Counted from the stretch's first letter, positions 21,558 to 34,664 are shown. The stretch is 64,000 bases of DNA from Eretmocerus hayati (GCA_029851415.1 CM056744.1:103511338-103575337); one strand, 5' to 3'. The notes: a model not told the origin generated them from the sequence alone. Program-made: numbers and translations.

Positions 21558-24500
21558 CTGCAGAAACAAAGTATCGATTCGTTTTAATCAGAAACCTCGA
21601 TATAACGAAGGCGAAGTCCGGTCCCCTCAAGTTCGTTATATCGAAGTTCCACTGTAGTAGTCACGCCAAGTTATGAAATTAACCAATTCTACGAAAGGCT
21701 TCCCGTGCATAGTGGAAAATCATGATCCTTATTCTAAATGTGGAAATGTAGTACAGTAAGTATACCGCTCGAGCCAAATTAGAAAAGTGACCATTCTCCC
21801 AAAAAACTGTTATCTACAGAGCGATTGATAAGCTATTCGTATTCCAAACGAGCGTATATAGCTTGTAAATGATGTACCGTAAACCGGGGTGAATGTGGTA
21901 CATTTTTGACCTTCCACTGTGATTTTCTTGGTCTTATTCATGCCAAAAGATAATGTAAGGGTAGTAAAAATTCGAGTTTGAGCTCAGCTCCCGTTGTCAG
22001 ATTTTGACTTTGACCCCACGGTTTTTCAAAAACTGCAAAAAACAGGGTGGACACATTCACCCCGTCGACAGGGGTGAACGTGTCCACCTATGCCTCGCCT
22101 GCGCATCGTTGGATTTCGATAGAGTACGCGCCTCACTGCAGTTATGTTCAGAGTTCCAAACTTGCCTCCGAGTTCGCGCTGTTCTTCTGCTAGTGATTAT
22201 TATTGTTCGCAAACTGTCACAAAAGACGACGAAGCAAGCAACTCGGAGGCAAGTTCGGAACTCTGAACATAACTGCAGTGAGGCGCGTACTCTATCGAAA
22301 TCCAACGCTGCGCCTGCGTCCGAAGCGCATAGCTCGTGAATTCAAGATTTTGAATGCATATCAAGATACGTTATCCTACGTATTTTGACCCGCTAAATAT
22401 GATCCCAGTGGTTTCAAAATGGTACAAGGCAACCTTGTGGTCATATGAGCTAATTAGTCCACCTGGTATTTGGGAAAAAAATCAAAATTTGCAATAAATC
22501 TTCAAAAAATCACAATACGGGCTAGAATAGATCAATTTGAACGTTCAAGGTCGCATTCTCTTCTTTCTATCACATACTTTTCACAAAAAAGTTGTCCGTT
22601 AGCCGTTGAGGCACTGGATTGATTTCAGAACTGTTTCTTCATAAAAACCTGTTTTTGCAATAATACTCGCTGTGTTGAGATCACCAGGAAAAAAAATTTC
22701 CCCTTGCGCGGGGTACCTCACCATATGTCCCCAACGCAAAATTATCGTCTAAACACGATCACGTGGTTTATTTCGAGCTAACGCGTCAAAATTCTCTGCT
22801 AGCCACAAAAAAGCTGTTTTCTGGGGACATTAGTTTTCAAACTTCATTAAACAGCAAAGAAAGTACTTTAGAGTCCATTTTCATGGAATTGAGGTTATTT
22901 ATTGTGAAAGTAGAGATTTCAAGCCTCAAAATGACCCCCGGCAAGTTTCTGTAGGTGCTATAGAAGCGAAGATATGATGCTGACAATCTTTTTGGCGAAA
23001 GCGGACACATTCACCCCGGTGGACACATTCGACCCGGTTTACGGTATCTCGAGAATTTGTGAAATGTGGACATCCTTTGGAATCTCACAGCAAGTTAAAA
23101 GTAACTGTGGCAGCATACTTCTTCCAAATGATTCGTATCCATATGAATATTACATTGGTAGACCATCTTATCACTTTCTGTAAAACGTAGTCCTAACATT
23201 GCTTCGCGCGATTTGAAATTGCGTTGTCTGTTTTCTTTGATTTAATTGACCACTTCAGTCGCACTATAACGAGTGCAATATTATCCTAAGAAAGAACCAA
23301 TGTCTTCGGAGTCACTCGGGCATCATGCCCGTCGTTTATCTGCAAAGCGAGCATTTTTCTCCTCTGCAGCTTCGTTATCGAATCATATAAGATGTGCGCT
23401 AAATGGTGTGAGTACACGAGTGTACGCGAACCTACCACGTACGAGAGTACGTGATCGATTGCTGTAAGAAACTGAGGTCATGCAATCTAACATAACCCAT
23501 CATGTGTCGAACCAAGTTCTTGTGACTCAGACTTTCTCGCCCTAATGGGGGAGTACCTCCTGCACCCACAGCGTTCATTAGATTGTGTCATTGATGATTT
23601 TGTGGCATCAAATTAGATGATACGCATGAGTTTTTATAGCTACGAATTGGAGATTTGGATAGCATATTCCTCCTATTACAGTCGAAACAGTTCAGTAGAA
23701 AATTGAAGTACGTTACTAGATTGCGAGTGACCTCTTACTCTTACCTGCGAGTGAACTTTGGGTTCCGGCTCTCTCCTCCCAAAAATCATCGCGACTCGTT
23801 ATTTGATGATCCAATTCTAGTAATTGTTCAAATATGCACGTGTTTCCTTCAACTCCTGTACAGCCTTGGTGACAAGTGCATACATCAGTCGTCCTTGATA
23901 TTTGGTGAGATGTACTTGGATGAAAAGATGCTGAGGAAAAAATATGTAATGATGATATAGGTTCATAATTTAAGAAGAGTAGTTTGCGCGTATTCAATCG
24001 CAATGGAAAAGCGTTGTGGCTAGTCATTTCCATTATCTCGGCGGGAATTCTCAGCCCGTTCCACCCTGACGCGTCTGAATTTTTAAGTGAACGCATAATA
24101 CCTACTAGCGTTATTGCCTACCTCGCTAACGCTCGCCCGGCTTGGAAGTGTCTCTGATATGGTATGAGCCCCTGAAATGCTTCTGTAGTTCAACAATGTA
24201 ACGTTGAGATTTCATAATCCAGTGGATTCGGAAAAAATAATTTCCTTGATGTAACCTAGTAACTGTGATTGAGAACTGTTGAGTTGGTGTAATGTTGTGC
24301 ATAGTGAGGTTCGTGAATCTCCAGTAAGAATCTGGAAATTTCGCTTAATTGATTTAATTTGTTGGAAGGATATTGCGAAATCTACGATTATTCGCCTTAT
24401 GAATCCTATCCCACTTATGATTTGTACCCAGATGAAAAACTAATCACGAAGGATATTTCTCTCTTCAGCAATGAATAAAATGTATACCCTTATTGCCCAT

Positions 24501-27500
24501 CTCGTTTGACTCAGTCAAGACACTGATTCCGAAATAGTTATTCACATCCAATAATGCAATCATACTGAAATGGACAACTATTCGAATCTAGTAGACAGCG
24601 GAAACTTGAGCGATTTTCACTGAAATTTCAGTGGAAGTTCCCCTGAAACTCTAGAAATTTCCACTGAAATTTCAGTGAGAGTTCCACTGAAACTCTAGAA
24701 ATTTCCACAGGAATTTCACTGAAAATGTAGTTTCACTGAAACTCTAGAAATTTCCACGAGAATTTCAGGGAAAGTTTCACTGAAACTTAAACGTTTTTCA
24801 ACGATTTTCATTGAAATCTCAGTAGAACTTCCACTAAAATTCAAGCGATTTTCACTGAAATATTAGTGAAATTTCCACTGGGATTTTAGTCAAATTTTCA
24901 CTGAAATTTTAGTGAAATTCTCACTGATTTTTAGTGGAATTTTCACTGATTTTTTAGTGAGATGTTCTCTGATTCTTTAGTTAAATTTTCACCGGAATTT
25001 TCACTGATTTTTTAGTGAAATTCTCACTGAATTTCTAGTGAAATTTCCACTGAAATTCAGTGAAACGTATCATCTGAACTTTAGTGATTTCCACTCCATC
25101 CATCCACCAACCAACCCACCTGACCACTCACCCACCAACCCACCCACCCATGACCCAACCATGACCCATACGGCCACCCATCGCCCTTCATCCCCTGCCG
25201 ATAGGCAACCCGAGACGCGAGATGCTGACGGACAAATTTTGGCTGGGCTCTTAATTATTTCAATTTACTCAATTCAATCAACTCATACAATTATCCCAAC
25301 AAGATAGCTCCAAATGGAGCACCAAGGAGTTCTTAGGTTATGATTCTGAAACATATACTGATTCCCAGTGTTGAGCAAAAAAATTTGTCCACGTGATTTT
25401 CAAAGAGCAACGATCGTTTACAGCGAAAATATGTCATGCTATATTGCTTGGGATCCGAAGATACACTCATTTTGGGTATTCCTTATCATGTCACTTGACC
25501 GATTCCAATCACGAAATAGTATATTTCCGTACTGAACGCGGTAGCCCATTTTGGGCACTAGGACAGACATGTCCTCCAGTGCCCAAAATGGGCTTGCAAG
25601 CGAGGTGCGGATATATTTTTTCACTACGAGAACCCTAAAATCCTATTTCAACGCGGTATTTTCAGGTTAGAGTAATGAAAAATATTAAATCCATGTGAGT
25701 GAGGGTTTCCGCGAAAATTGTAAGTTTTGTGTCACTCCAGTGTTCCACGGATATTCTGAGCTACTGGTACCAAAAAAGTGGCGTTATATAGTATCTGCCG
25801 TCGTTCAAGACGTATTTTATTCACTTTTCCTGAAACGCTTCCTGGTTTGTCAACAACAGACCGCAAACATCAATTTTTGGGTGTTTTGCGTTCAAACTTT
25901 CGCTTCTTTTAAAATTGATGGTGCTATCCCAAAAAAAACTTAACCACAAAAATCCTGATCACATTTGATATTCATCTACTATGTTTATATTTTTGAGAGA
26001 AATTCGATCCAGAGGTGTGCCTGGCTTTGGCGATGATTACAGCCCTTATTTTTCGATGTAACTTGATTTGTGGAAAAATATACTCTAGCTATAGTTTGCT
26101 CAGGTGATGAAATACCTTTCCCGAAACAGAGAATGTAGAAGGGGGATTTCAAAATTAGAAACAAGACGAATTAAATCCCATTCGGTTCCTAACTGTGCCA
26201 TGATCCAGGAAGATTTTACACCGCGCGAAAACTTACAAAAATGTCGCGCGACTAGCTCGGAAAATCGTTAATTTTAGAGGGCACGCGCGGCAGACGCAAA
26301 GCACAAGTTTGGGATATTTTGTTCTTGCTTTTTCATCACGAGAGGGATATAACTGCATCGTTTTGACGTGCAATTGTCGATCGATATTCCAGCGAGAAGC
26401 TAAGGAAAAATATTTGAATCCCAATAATAACCAAAATAAGCCTCTAAATGTGATGGTATCGCGAATTTCTCGATCTCTACTTAGTCTACGGCTGGAATAT
26501 GAACGAAATAACACTACAGTATACTCCAGAAATTGAAATTAGACACATTGGTCACGATTCGAAATTGGAGATTTTCATCGAATTTCGGAAAATTCATTGA
26601 TGAAGTGTCGCCTAGAGTGGATTCAGGCGAAATATAAGGTAAGTGTGCCTAATTTGCCCCCACTACTTTTGTTTTTCTCGCCATTTCAACTCATCTATAT
26701 ATTTTTCAACGTACTTTAACTCATTTTGAAGCTTGTTTCAAGACCTTCAAAATGAGCTAAAGTACGTTTAATTTCAACAAATTGGAGCCGAGATATCTTG
26801 ATTTTCGCGAAAAAAGATTTTTTGCGAGTTTTCAACAGTGTGTTCCTAATTTGCCCCCACAGAGAAAAGAGGCCTATTTTCATGAGATTATACGGGTTTT
26901 TCGTATAATCGGGATATCTCGGCTCCCAGACCTCCAAATAAGACGTACTTTAGCTTATTTTGTAGCTTTTCTTACCCTCTTTTGATTTTTTTTGGGTGAG
27001 ATTTATGTATTTGAATGGAGTGAGGAACGAGTTTAGAAAAAGACTATAGGGGCAAATTAGGAACACTGCGCTTTTTCGAGTGATATGGGCGTAGAATCGG
27101 CTAAAAATCGAATTTTGCAATTCTGCAAAAAGCATTGTAAAGTTGGGACAAAGACAAAGAAGATGAATTAAAGTACGTTGAAATTGACCACATCAATTTT
27201 GTTTGGCATAGCTTTTAGTGACTCACAAAGAAGAAGTCGAAAGCACCGAAAACCACTTTTTTGTTGTAAGAAATGCGCGTGCCATTTAGAATCGGTCCAA
27301 AACGTCGATTTTCTCATATTTTAATTTAACAAACGTGAAAAAAATGCTCGGCAGGGTCTGCGGGTGCATACATTTGAGAACTTGAATGGGGGCAAGTTAG
27401 GGAATGGGGGCAAATTAGGCACAGCTACCTTAATCTCTAAAGCCATCTCAATAATAATCAGAGTCGTCTTTTCGAATGAAGTTGTTCCAGAAACATTCCA

Positions 27501-30500
27501 AGTGTCGAATTCCGCACTTTTGGTTCGGAACCACATACCTTGGCTTGGAAATGAGTGGCACCACTTTTTCCACATGTTTTCAAGGTCATATGGAGAATCA
27601 TATAAGATTCATTCCAAATGTGTGTGATAAAAAAAAATTTCTTCATTTCAGAAGCTCGATAGTTCAAAGTTTCGCGGAAACCCTCACATACAATATCATA
27701 CTCACTAGCTTAGATAAGGATTTTTTAAGAACTTTCTGACGGCCCTCTTAAATTTGCTACCCCGAATTCGTGGGAGTTTAAACTTGGAATACATATTCGT
27801 AATCTACATATGACCCGTAAAATCTCTCTTATCAAATTTTGAGTCCCGAATATGTGGGAGGAGACGTATGAGTACTCACACGGAAATGTTACGAAGTAGC
27901 TCTCCGGAAACATGGAATATTTTTCCTCAGCACATACGTCCGGAATAAGTTTCTTACGATTCTTAGACCCAATTGTGTGAAAAAGAAGTGCCACTCTTTT
28001 CCGGGACAAAATATCTCATCCAGACGTACTACACCGGAGTTCTACACTTGAAACATCCCCGGAGGAATTTCAATCAAATGAAAATCATCGAAATCATTAT
28101 TCGGACGGTTGTTGAAGATTAAATTCCATCTGACATGACTATGGGAAGATTTTTCTCATCCAACGAAGAGATCAAAGATTGAAGTTTTACACTCACAGTC
28201 TAAATCCAGTCCCAGACTCCACTGCGTCGGTAACATCCTCTTATTTCATTTGTTACACCCTAAACATTTGGAAATTCACGATACGATTGCATATAGACGC
28301 TGTTTTTCTCACCATCGAGCAGTTCCACGTGAAATAAATCGTCGATAAAACATGATAGTCCGGATCGTCTGCGCGTGATTTTTCACCAATTCTATACCTC
28401 AAAATATGAGAAACAACAGGTCGCTAGGATCCCAAAAATTTTTTTCACGCAGCTGGTGAACAATCCCGTTTTGCACACGGCATTACATCATTATCTTAAC
28501 AAACAGCAGCTGGAGTGAATGCTTTCACAAAACTCTGTACCATCGGTGAGTAATAATTAAGGGCATGCGGTAGCCGTACGAGGCGGCCGTAGAGTTCTAT
28601 TTATATCTTATGTTAAAATTTTGATAAGTCAAAGATTGAGATGAGTTTGTCTAGTTATTGTAATTGACTAAATTATACCCTACCCCTGGTAGAAATGGTG
28701 AGCATTTTTTTGGCCAATAACTGGCCAAATCGGATGGCCACTGGCCATAAATTGGCCAACTATGTAATGCTTTTTTGGACAGTTTTTGGCCAATGGGATT
28801 AAGCACGAATCTATTTCAGCGGCTCTTCGAATGGTTTCATAATGAATTTTGTCAATTGTATAAGCAATATCTATCTTTTCTGAAATTCTTAGCCAATGAG
28901 CACGTCAAGCTTCAATATATTATACAAATGAAGTTGGAGAAAATAGCTCTTAATACAATTAAATACCAAAATCAAGGTTGGCTCTTACTCTTTCGATGAT
29001 CATATCTGGGCTTGGAGGGGTATTCGAAGACTCAGAAGGCAATTTTCTATATTGAGATAATGATGAAATCCATTAATCAAAAATCCTGAGAAGATGTTTA
29101 TCAATGATTTCACGTTGATAATTCAATAATAAATACTGAAAATTATCAAACAAATCACCCTCAAAGATGAATTTTACCATTATCTCAACACAAAAGTTGC
29201 CTTGGGACCCTACGAAAGGACAGATGTGTTCATTGATAGAGTAAGCGTCAACCTCAATTCTGGTATTTACGTGTATTCAGTGCTTTTTTGAGGTTATGTT
29301 TGCCATTTTGAGTGTATAAGCTATCAGAATGGCTAATTTACCACATACATTAGATACATTTGTGGGTACTTTCATAAAATATGTAACTCCCCTGAAATAT
29401 GTGATATGAGCTCTAAAATCACTAATTGGAGAATTCTCAAAAATTCATAAACACATGTTAACCGTTCCCTTGAGAAACGAAATAGACGATTCATCTTTGA
29501 GTTATTACCATTTTGAAACTTGATTGTCAATTTTTGAGGTTATGTTGGCAGGAATATGGCCAAAAATTGGCCATTTTTTGGCCATTTACATGAGACCATT
29601 TTTAACCTAAGAAAACTGGCCAAAAATTGGTCAGGTGACCAAAAAAAATGCTCAGATTTCTACCAGGGACAACTCACTGTTTAGTCTAAATTATAAGAGT
29701 GTTGTGGAAAAATGGGAACAAGTAGACCTCTGGTACCTCCTAACCTATGGAATGAGCACGTTGTATTTCCCACTTTTATTCGATTCTCTCGCATTTTGGG
29801 ATGAACGACGAATTGAGCCATTCGAGTTCGATGATAACAAGTGCGCGACAACTCGTTGTTTACCCCAAATTGAATGAAAATTCGAGTGGAGTTGGAACAA
29901 AATTCAGCTTGCACAGCTACCGCATGGCCTTAATGTCAAATCCGAATCCACGTTATCTGTCTGGATCGAATATTCTTTCAGAATATGCGACAAAGATGAG
30001 TTCGCGCATTTTTTTGCGCTCGTACTTGATTTGGTAATCGTTGGAAGAATATGTCAGCAAGCTCATTTCTGACGTTAAAAATCCTGATAAGTCGATTTTT
30101 GCTGTCAAAATCCGGGTATCATTTTTCGTTTTAGGGAAATGGATGAATTTTGAGGTGAATGTTTTCACTATCTCAGTGAATATCGATCAGAGAGAAATTT
30201 TGGGCATACCGATGAAAAAATCGAGAAATTTTGAGTTGGAAATGGTTGTTTCCGATTGGGTCTTTATGCATTTTATCATCTGAATCTAGCGATGTGAAAA
30301 ACTTAGTTGGCATTGTTGACACTTCTGATACGCTTTGTGGCGATTTGTTCATATTTCTACTAGACGTTTTTCGTAAGCGTATGCCAGTTCAGTTAGTCCG
30401 CTGCTGCGATGCATGCCAAGTGGTGGTGGCGGGTCTTGCTCTCTATAATTTCTTTCGCGTAGTGAGCCGAATTATTAGGTGGAACGGTTCTTTCTCCCGT

Positions 30501-33500
30501 AGATCAAGGATGATTAACAATCGATCACCGAGCAAATATTGTTGAATACTCACTTCTAGTATAGCTGTATTGGTGAGGTACTTCAATAGTCCAAGTTTCT
30601 AGAATGTCTTGATCCTTATCTGAATTTTGTAATTCTTGCTCATTACAATTATCACGAAATTCAGTGGCTTGTAAATACCCTACATCGTGGATTATTCGAC
30701 AACCTCCTACCAATTCTGGATGCCAATACGAAGTCTGTTCAACGAAAGATTCTACTGGCCCTGGTATTTCACTTGTACCATCTGAAAGTTCATTGTCCAA
30801 CTGATGGGAAGGTATTCCCCCCATTTCATGAACTTTCTTATGCTTAGAATAACTTGAAGCGTGCTGGAATTTCTTGTCACAAAATTTGCAACTAATAAGA
30901 TTTATCTGGTGAAAATGAGAGCGCATGTGACATCTGAGGGAGGATTTATCTCTGAATCTTCTCCCACATATTTCACATAATGCTGACATCCTTTTTTCAT
31001 GGGAATACATATGTTTCCGGAGAGCACTAGCATGACTAAATTTCGTGTAACAAAGCTCACATGTTAATGGTTTCTCACCCGAATATAGTCTCATATGATT
31101 TCTCAATGTCGATCTAAGTTTGAATTTTCTATCACATACATTGCATGAAAAAGGCCTGTCAGTCTTATGGGTTTTTTTGTGAGAAGTCAATTCATAATTA
31201 GTTTTGAAATTTCTCCCACATGTAGTGCAGGAATACGGTCGAAAATTACTGTGCGACTTCATGTGTCGCTGCAAATTACTTTTTGTACTAATTCGTTTAC
31301 TACAAAGATTACACGAATAAGGTTTCTCATGCATGTGAGTGCTGATGTGACTTTCCAAGCTTGTTGACTTGGTGAAGCTTCTGGAACAGTATTCGCACAC
31401 GTGAGGTCTTTCACCTGGATGACATTTTCGAATGTGGGTAGTCAAGCTCCTACGATTAGATGAAGCACAACCACAATAGCTGCAGATCATCTTTTTTTCA
31501 GGAACATCTTTTACATGATCTTGGATTCGCTCTCGTTCTTGGTTGGTACCCGATGGTCCAGCTGAAATCGGAGAAATTCTGCGTGTACGTAAATGTAGAG
31601 GGAACCTTTGAGACCTAGATTTTCAGGTGAACTATCGATGTCGACTTTTCACTCCTGTTGTGAGCTGTGATCGTGTACAATATATAATTTCTGCAAGGTA
31701 TTATTACCGTCACATTTCATCCAAAAACCGATGTGTGTCACTATTGTGATCATCAGTCCTTATGAATGGAGATGAGTTATTATTTTCTACTGTAAAAAAC
31801 TGATGGATTCCATTTTGTACTCCTCTTCTGATACGAGACTCACTGGGATAGAGTTTCAGATCCGTATTACGGTTTCGTCTGAATATCTGGAAAGAGTCTT
31901 TTTTAGTTACGAAAGAAGATATTCAAAATCTTGGACCCTAACGCTCAAGCATTTCCGAGCTACAGCCAAAGAGATTAGCATTGCCCTTATTGGCCCATGT
32001 TGAAAATGATACGTGAAGATCTTCGTACAATAAGACATAGTATGTCATAGCCTCTGGCTCGAGATTCGTTGGGCATTAGGGTCTCTAATTGTGGATATCC
32101 GTTCATGGTGCTATGAAAAGACTATTTCCAAACCTTCAACCGAATCCTTGATCCGGATCTGAGAAAGTTTTCTGGTTAACAGGAATCACCGAACACACTA
32201 TTTTGAGAAGTCATGTACGCCTCGATGTACGCTCACCTCGAGAAAGTGTTAGAAAACAAAATGATATTGAGCGCATTTGAAACAATAATATCAATGATCA
32301 TAGTTATGATTACTACAAGCAGGTACGAATCAACAAATATCGTAACCAGAAATCCTTTCGCTGGCTAGGATTTCAACTGCCACTCTGACGACCATGTGCA
32401 AAATTTTGAGCAGCTATGACTTCGTTTGCAGTGAGGCGTCATAGTTTAGTTATCTTCATATAAGGTAAATGTACCCCCCCCTCCCAATTAAGGGAATGCG
32501 GTAGCCGTGCAAGCTGAAAATTGTTCCCATTTCGCTCAAATTCTCCTTTGGATTGGGATAAAGGACGAGTTGTCGCACACTTGTTATCGTCCAATTTGAA
32601 TGCATCTCTTTTCATCTAGCACAAATCACAAGAGAATCGGAGAAAAGTGCGAATTACGATGTGTTCATTTTATAGGTTAGGAAACATCAGGCGTCCAGTC
32701 ATTTCCGATTTTCTGCAACACTCTTATGATTTGGAGTTATCAGCGAGTTATCGAGTATAAGTTGAAGGATAACAATGATTCGATAATTCATCTTAATCTT
32801 TGTCTCATAGAAATTTCAATACAAGATGCGAATGGAGCTCTACGATCGCGTTGCACGGCTACCGCATGCCTTTGAGCCATTTTCTCGATGACTCCAGCCT
32901 ACCTCAATATTTTTTAAGGCGATGCGGTCACCGTACACCGCGAGCATGGACCTCAAAAATACACCTTACATAAAAAGTTTGATGATTCAAAGTGTGAGAT
33001 GAGACGAGTTGTCGAATACTTGTTATTGTCCAACTTGTATTCCTCAATCCATCGCTTAGCCCAAATCATAAGGGAATCGGAGAAAAGTGGGTATAACTCG
33101 GCCGCGGGAATTTCCTAACATATAATATACACACATTTTTATTCCCAACTTTCTCCAATTCTCTTGCAATTTGGGCTCAATGAAGAGCGGACAAATCTAA
33201 GTTAGATGATAACAAATATTTGTGTGCTCGTCGTTTAGCCCAAATCGCAACAGAATCGGAGATAGATTGGAATGATTTTCAGCTTGCATGGTGACCGAAT
33301 CGCCTCAACATACCTTAGCTCATCCTAAGGCTTGTCTCAAGACCCTCAACATCAGTTGAAGTTCGTTCAATTTCGATTAAGTGAAGCAAAGCTGTCAATA
33401 TTCTCCCAAAAATTTATTTTTTAAAACTTACGAAAGTGTGTACCCAACTTGCCCCCATGAATCAAAACAATGTAAATCGGTGAGAAAGAGCATAAAATCA

Positions 33501-34664
33501 TTTTCATCCGTTTTCATTGTCGTGCTACGACAGTTTTGGAGATTTTCGCCGGTCCAAATCGCTATTTCCGACCTAATAATGATGATGGTTGTTTTTCGTC
33601 CTTGATATGTACAATATCGAGATAGTATGTTTTATCGATCTTTAAGGACTGAATTTCCGACCTATTCTGATGTGATAAACACGTTCTGAGTGGTAGAAAG
33701 AGCCACACTGCACGCCCTTTCGAGATAATATATGGGGGCATGTTGGGTGCACTCTAGTGTTGGCCTTCTTTTCTAACGAATCATCTTCGTATTTTGCACA
33801 GAAAACAGCTTCAGATTGAAGTTTTGCAATTTCGATTAGTGGATCTCGAAGGTCTCGAAACAAACTATTGAATGCACTAAGATACATTGAGATTGAGAAA
33901 ATTCATCAGCAGTTTTACTGAACACAAATTTCTTGGCGATTCCTTAGCTGTGCAAACACGAGAATTGAGGGAATCACTTCAAATCCTTTGGAAAATAGAA
34001 ATGAAACAGATGGAGCCGATTCTGTCCACTTATTCTCTGATGTTTTAACATAACAAACGTAGAAAAAAACTTGACGAGAGGTCAACGAGTGCCCATTCCT
34101 GAGATTGGCATATCAGGGCAAGTTGGGTATATAGCCACCTCAATAGGTTCCATTCGCCATTCTCCAATATTTGGGTGCCTACAAAGTTGTAAGAAATACC
34201 TCCCGTGCCTCGCTCATGAGGTCCCTTGCTCCCGAATGATTATTTCGACCCCGGCTTGTGGCTCGGGATGAAAATCAATCGCTCAAAATCGGGCTGCAAT
34301 CTCATAAACTCGGTGTGAAATCTAGTATTTCTATACACGAAAGTGTACTTTGCACTTAGGCTATCGACTTTTACTGACAATTGATCAAAAAGTACAGCTT
34401 GCTGCACGGTTGTGGAATCCATTTTTCGCATCTCTGTATCGGAATGTACCATTTCACTCTAAGAATTCAAATTGGGCCATGTTTTTCAACGTGAATATTA
34501 CTTATTATTGAAGCATAATGGAGCGTTGCCAACTATCGCTACTTTTGTTGAATTGATCAATTTTAGTACTCACCAATAGAATGAGGCGTTGTTGTTGTTC
34601 CATATGATTGGCTGGTCACCGATGAGCTCAAAACAAGTAAAAAGACGTATTTTCTCATGACCAT
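21397..34664 (-). CDS. Gene 2 of the array: secreted multi-C2H2 zinc-finger protein
   Basis: Whole coding span. Supported exons are the signal-peptide exon (34664-34574), the zinc-finger exon (31561-30554), the Cys-motif exon (23930-23745) and the last exon (21557-21397). All known junctions are phase 1 and match genes 1 and 3. The ~6.6 kb between the finger exon and the Cys exon is swollen by a TTAA MITE with a nested element and by a TA-flanked element. A MITE also sits between the Cys exon and the last exon. The exon-3 region near 23.6 kb has only a remnant. The product should be a secreted protein with eight C2H2-like fingers. Whether the 3' exons are still joined to the 5' exons over this distance needs transcript data. 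Confidence 0.68.
21877..23044. mobile_element. TA-flanked mariner-like MITE with a nested hairpin
   Basis: Ends CCGTAAACCGGGGTGAATGT and ACATTCGACCCGGTTTACGG, TA on both sides. An inner hairpin (22108-22325) has arms matching through AGTACGCGCCTCACTGCAGT. It lies inside gene 2 between the Cys-motif and last exons. Confidence 0.8.
23580..23680 (-). pseudogene. Gene 2: remnant of exon-3 type
   Basis: Contains the CTATCCAAATCTCC start shared with genes 3 and 4 and, further on, the ATCATCAATGACACAATC segment also seen there, but the frame closes within about 20 codons and the rest is missing. Read as a decayed exon. Confidence 0.5.
23745..23930 (-). CDS. Gene 2: Cys-motif exon
   Basis: TTCCTCAG|CATCTTT to TCGCAG|GTAAGA; 186 nt, phase 1 both ends. 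Codes ..HPSTSHQISRTTDVCTCHQGC..GNTCIFEQ.., with cysteines in the order C-x-C-x3-C-x7-C, then an acidic/Arg end. Close match to the exons at 37053-37250 and 60079-60276. Confidence 0.78.
24600..25085. repeat. Irregular palindromic tandem repeat (CACTGAAATTTCAGTG)
   Basis: About 480 bp of variants of a self-complementary unit around CACTGAAATTTCAGTG, in the gene 2 intron. Followed by a CCACC-rich simple stretch (25.09-25.20 kb). Confidence 0.85.
26230..28140. repeat. Dispersed repeat block shared with 60.58-61.40 kb
   Basis: The part at 26.23-26.53 matches 61.20-61.39 inverted; 27.46-27.66 matches 60.88-61.03 inverted; 27.93-28.14 matches 60.92-61.11 direct; and 25.40-25.53 (just outside) matches 60.58-60.71 direct. 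Some frames look conserved (RDTITFRG..SGFKYFS.. in both 26.3 and 61.3 kb), but none is a clear gene. Confidence 0.5.
26637..27430. mobile_element. TA-flanked element (GCCTAATTTGCCCCC ends)
   Basis: AGGTAAGTGTGCCTAATTTG and its partner CAAATTAGGCACAGCTACCT, each next to TA. The phrase TTTGCCCCCA recurs inside in both directions. 794 bp, no transposase. A decayed relative spans 32463-34140. Confidence 0.78.
28561..29929. mobile_element. TTAA-flanked element with nested insertion
   Basis: Ends GGGCATGCGGTAGCCGTAC and TGCACAGCTACCGCATGGCC, TTAA on each side. Family of 5613-5992. Enlarged by the nested element at 28684-29668. Confidence 0.7.
28684..29668. mobile_element. Nested inverted-repeat element (CCCTGGTAGAAAT ends)
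   Basis: CCCTGGTAGAAATGGTGAGC and GCTCAGATTTCTACCAGGG ends. The interior near both ends is studded with TGGCCAAAAATTGGCC-type palindromes. No transposase. Confidence 0.72.
30554..31561 (-). CDS. Gene 2 exon 2: C2H2 zinc-finger exon (eight fingers)
   Basis: From acceptor GATTTCAG|CTGGACC to donor TAGAA|GTGAGT: 335 codons, phase 1 at both ends. The lead AGPSGTNQERERIQD is followed by eight fingers: MICSYC..HIRKCH, HVCEYC..HISTH, YSCNLC..HMKSH, YSCTTC..HKKTH, FSCNVC..HMRLY, LTCELC..HMYSH, ALCEIC..HMRSH and ISCKFC..HKKVH. Finger 5 has lost its last His (replaced by Tyr), so it may not bind zinc normally. Finger order and linkers match gene 3 closely (HPGE, YSGEK/HSGEK, HMYxH, ALCEICGR), so genes 2 and 3 are closer to each other than to gene 1. 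The tail is acidic and Gln/Asn-rich. Confidence 0.95.
32492..32870. mobile_element. TTAA-type MITE, diverged
   Basis: GGGAATGCGGTAGCCGTGCA and TGCACGGCTACCGCATGCC ends; left TTAA kept, right changed. Confidence 0.65.
32918..33304. mobile_element. TTAA-type MITE
   Basis: GGCGATGCGGTCACCGTAC and GCATGGTGACCGAATCGCC ends; left TTAA, right TCAA. Close to 5613-5992. Confidence 0.68.
34155..34290. repeat. Dispersed repeat, copy 3
   Basis: Third copy, just upstream of the gene 2 signal exon on the far side of its donor. Confidence 0.55.
34574..34664 (-). CDS. Gene 2 exon 1: signal peptide
   Basis: Encodes 30 residues plus one base: MVMRKY, then a hydrophobic run (VFLLVLSSSVTS), QSYG and TTTTPHSI, ending at donor ATTG|GTGAGT in phase 1. 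This is the homologue of the gene 1 and gene 3 first exons, with the same Thr/Pro end. Two in-frame ATGs are possible (34664 and 34658); the second leaves a normal MRKY start. A ~3.0 kb intron holding TA- and TTAA-flanked elements separates it from the finger exon. Confidence 0.85.

Larger units (their letters stand above)
32463..34140. mobile_element. Decayed TA-type element with two TTAA MITEs inside
   Basis: AGGTAAATGTACCC at the left and GGGTATATAGCCACCT at the right resemble the ends of 26637-27430, as does the core (CCAACTTGCCCCCA). Interrupted by MITEs at 32492-32870 and 32918-33304. It fills much of the gene 2 signal-to-finger intron. Confidence 0.55.

Noticed and set aside
22004..22339. 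Paired ORFs on both strands
   Set aside because: They arise from the hairpin nested in the TA-flanked MITE.
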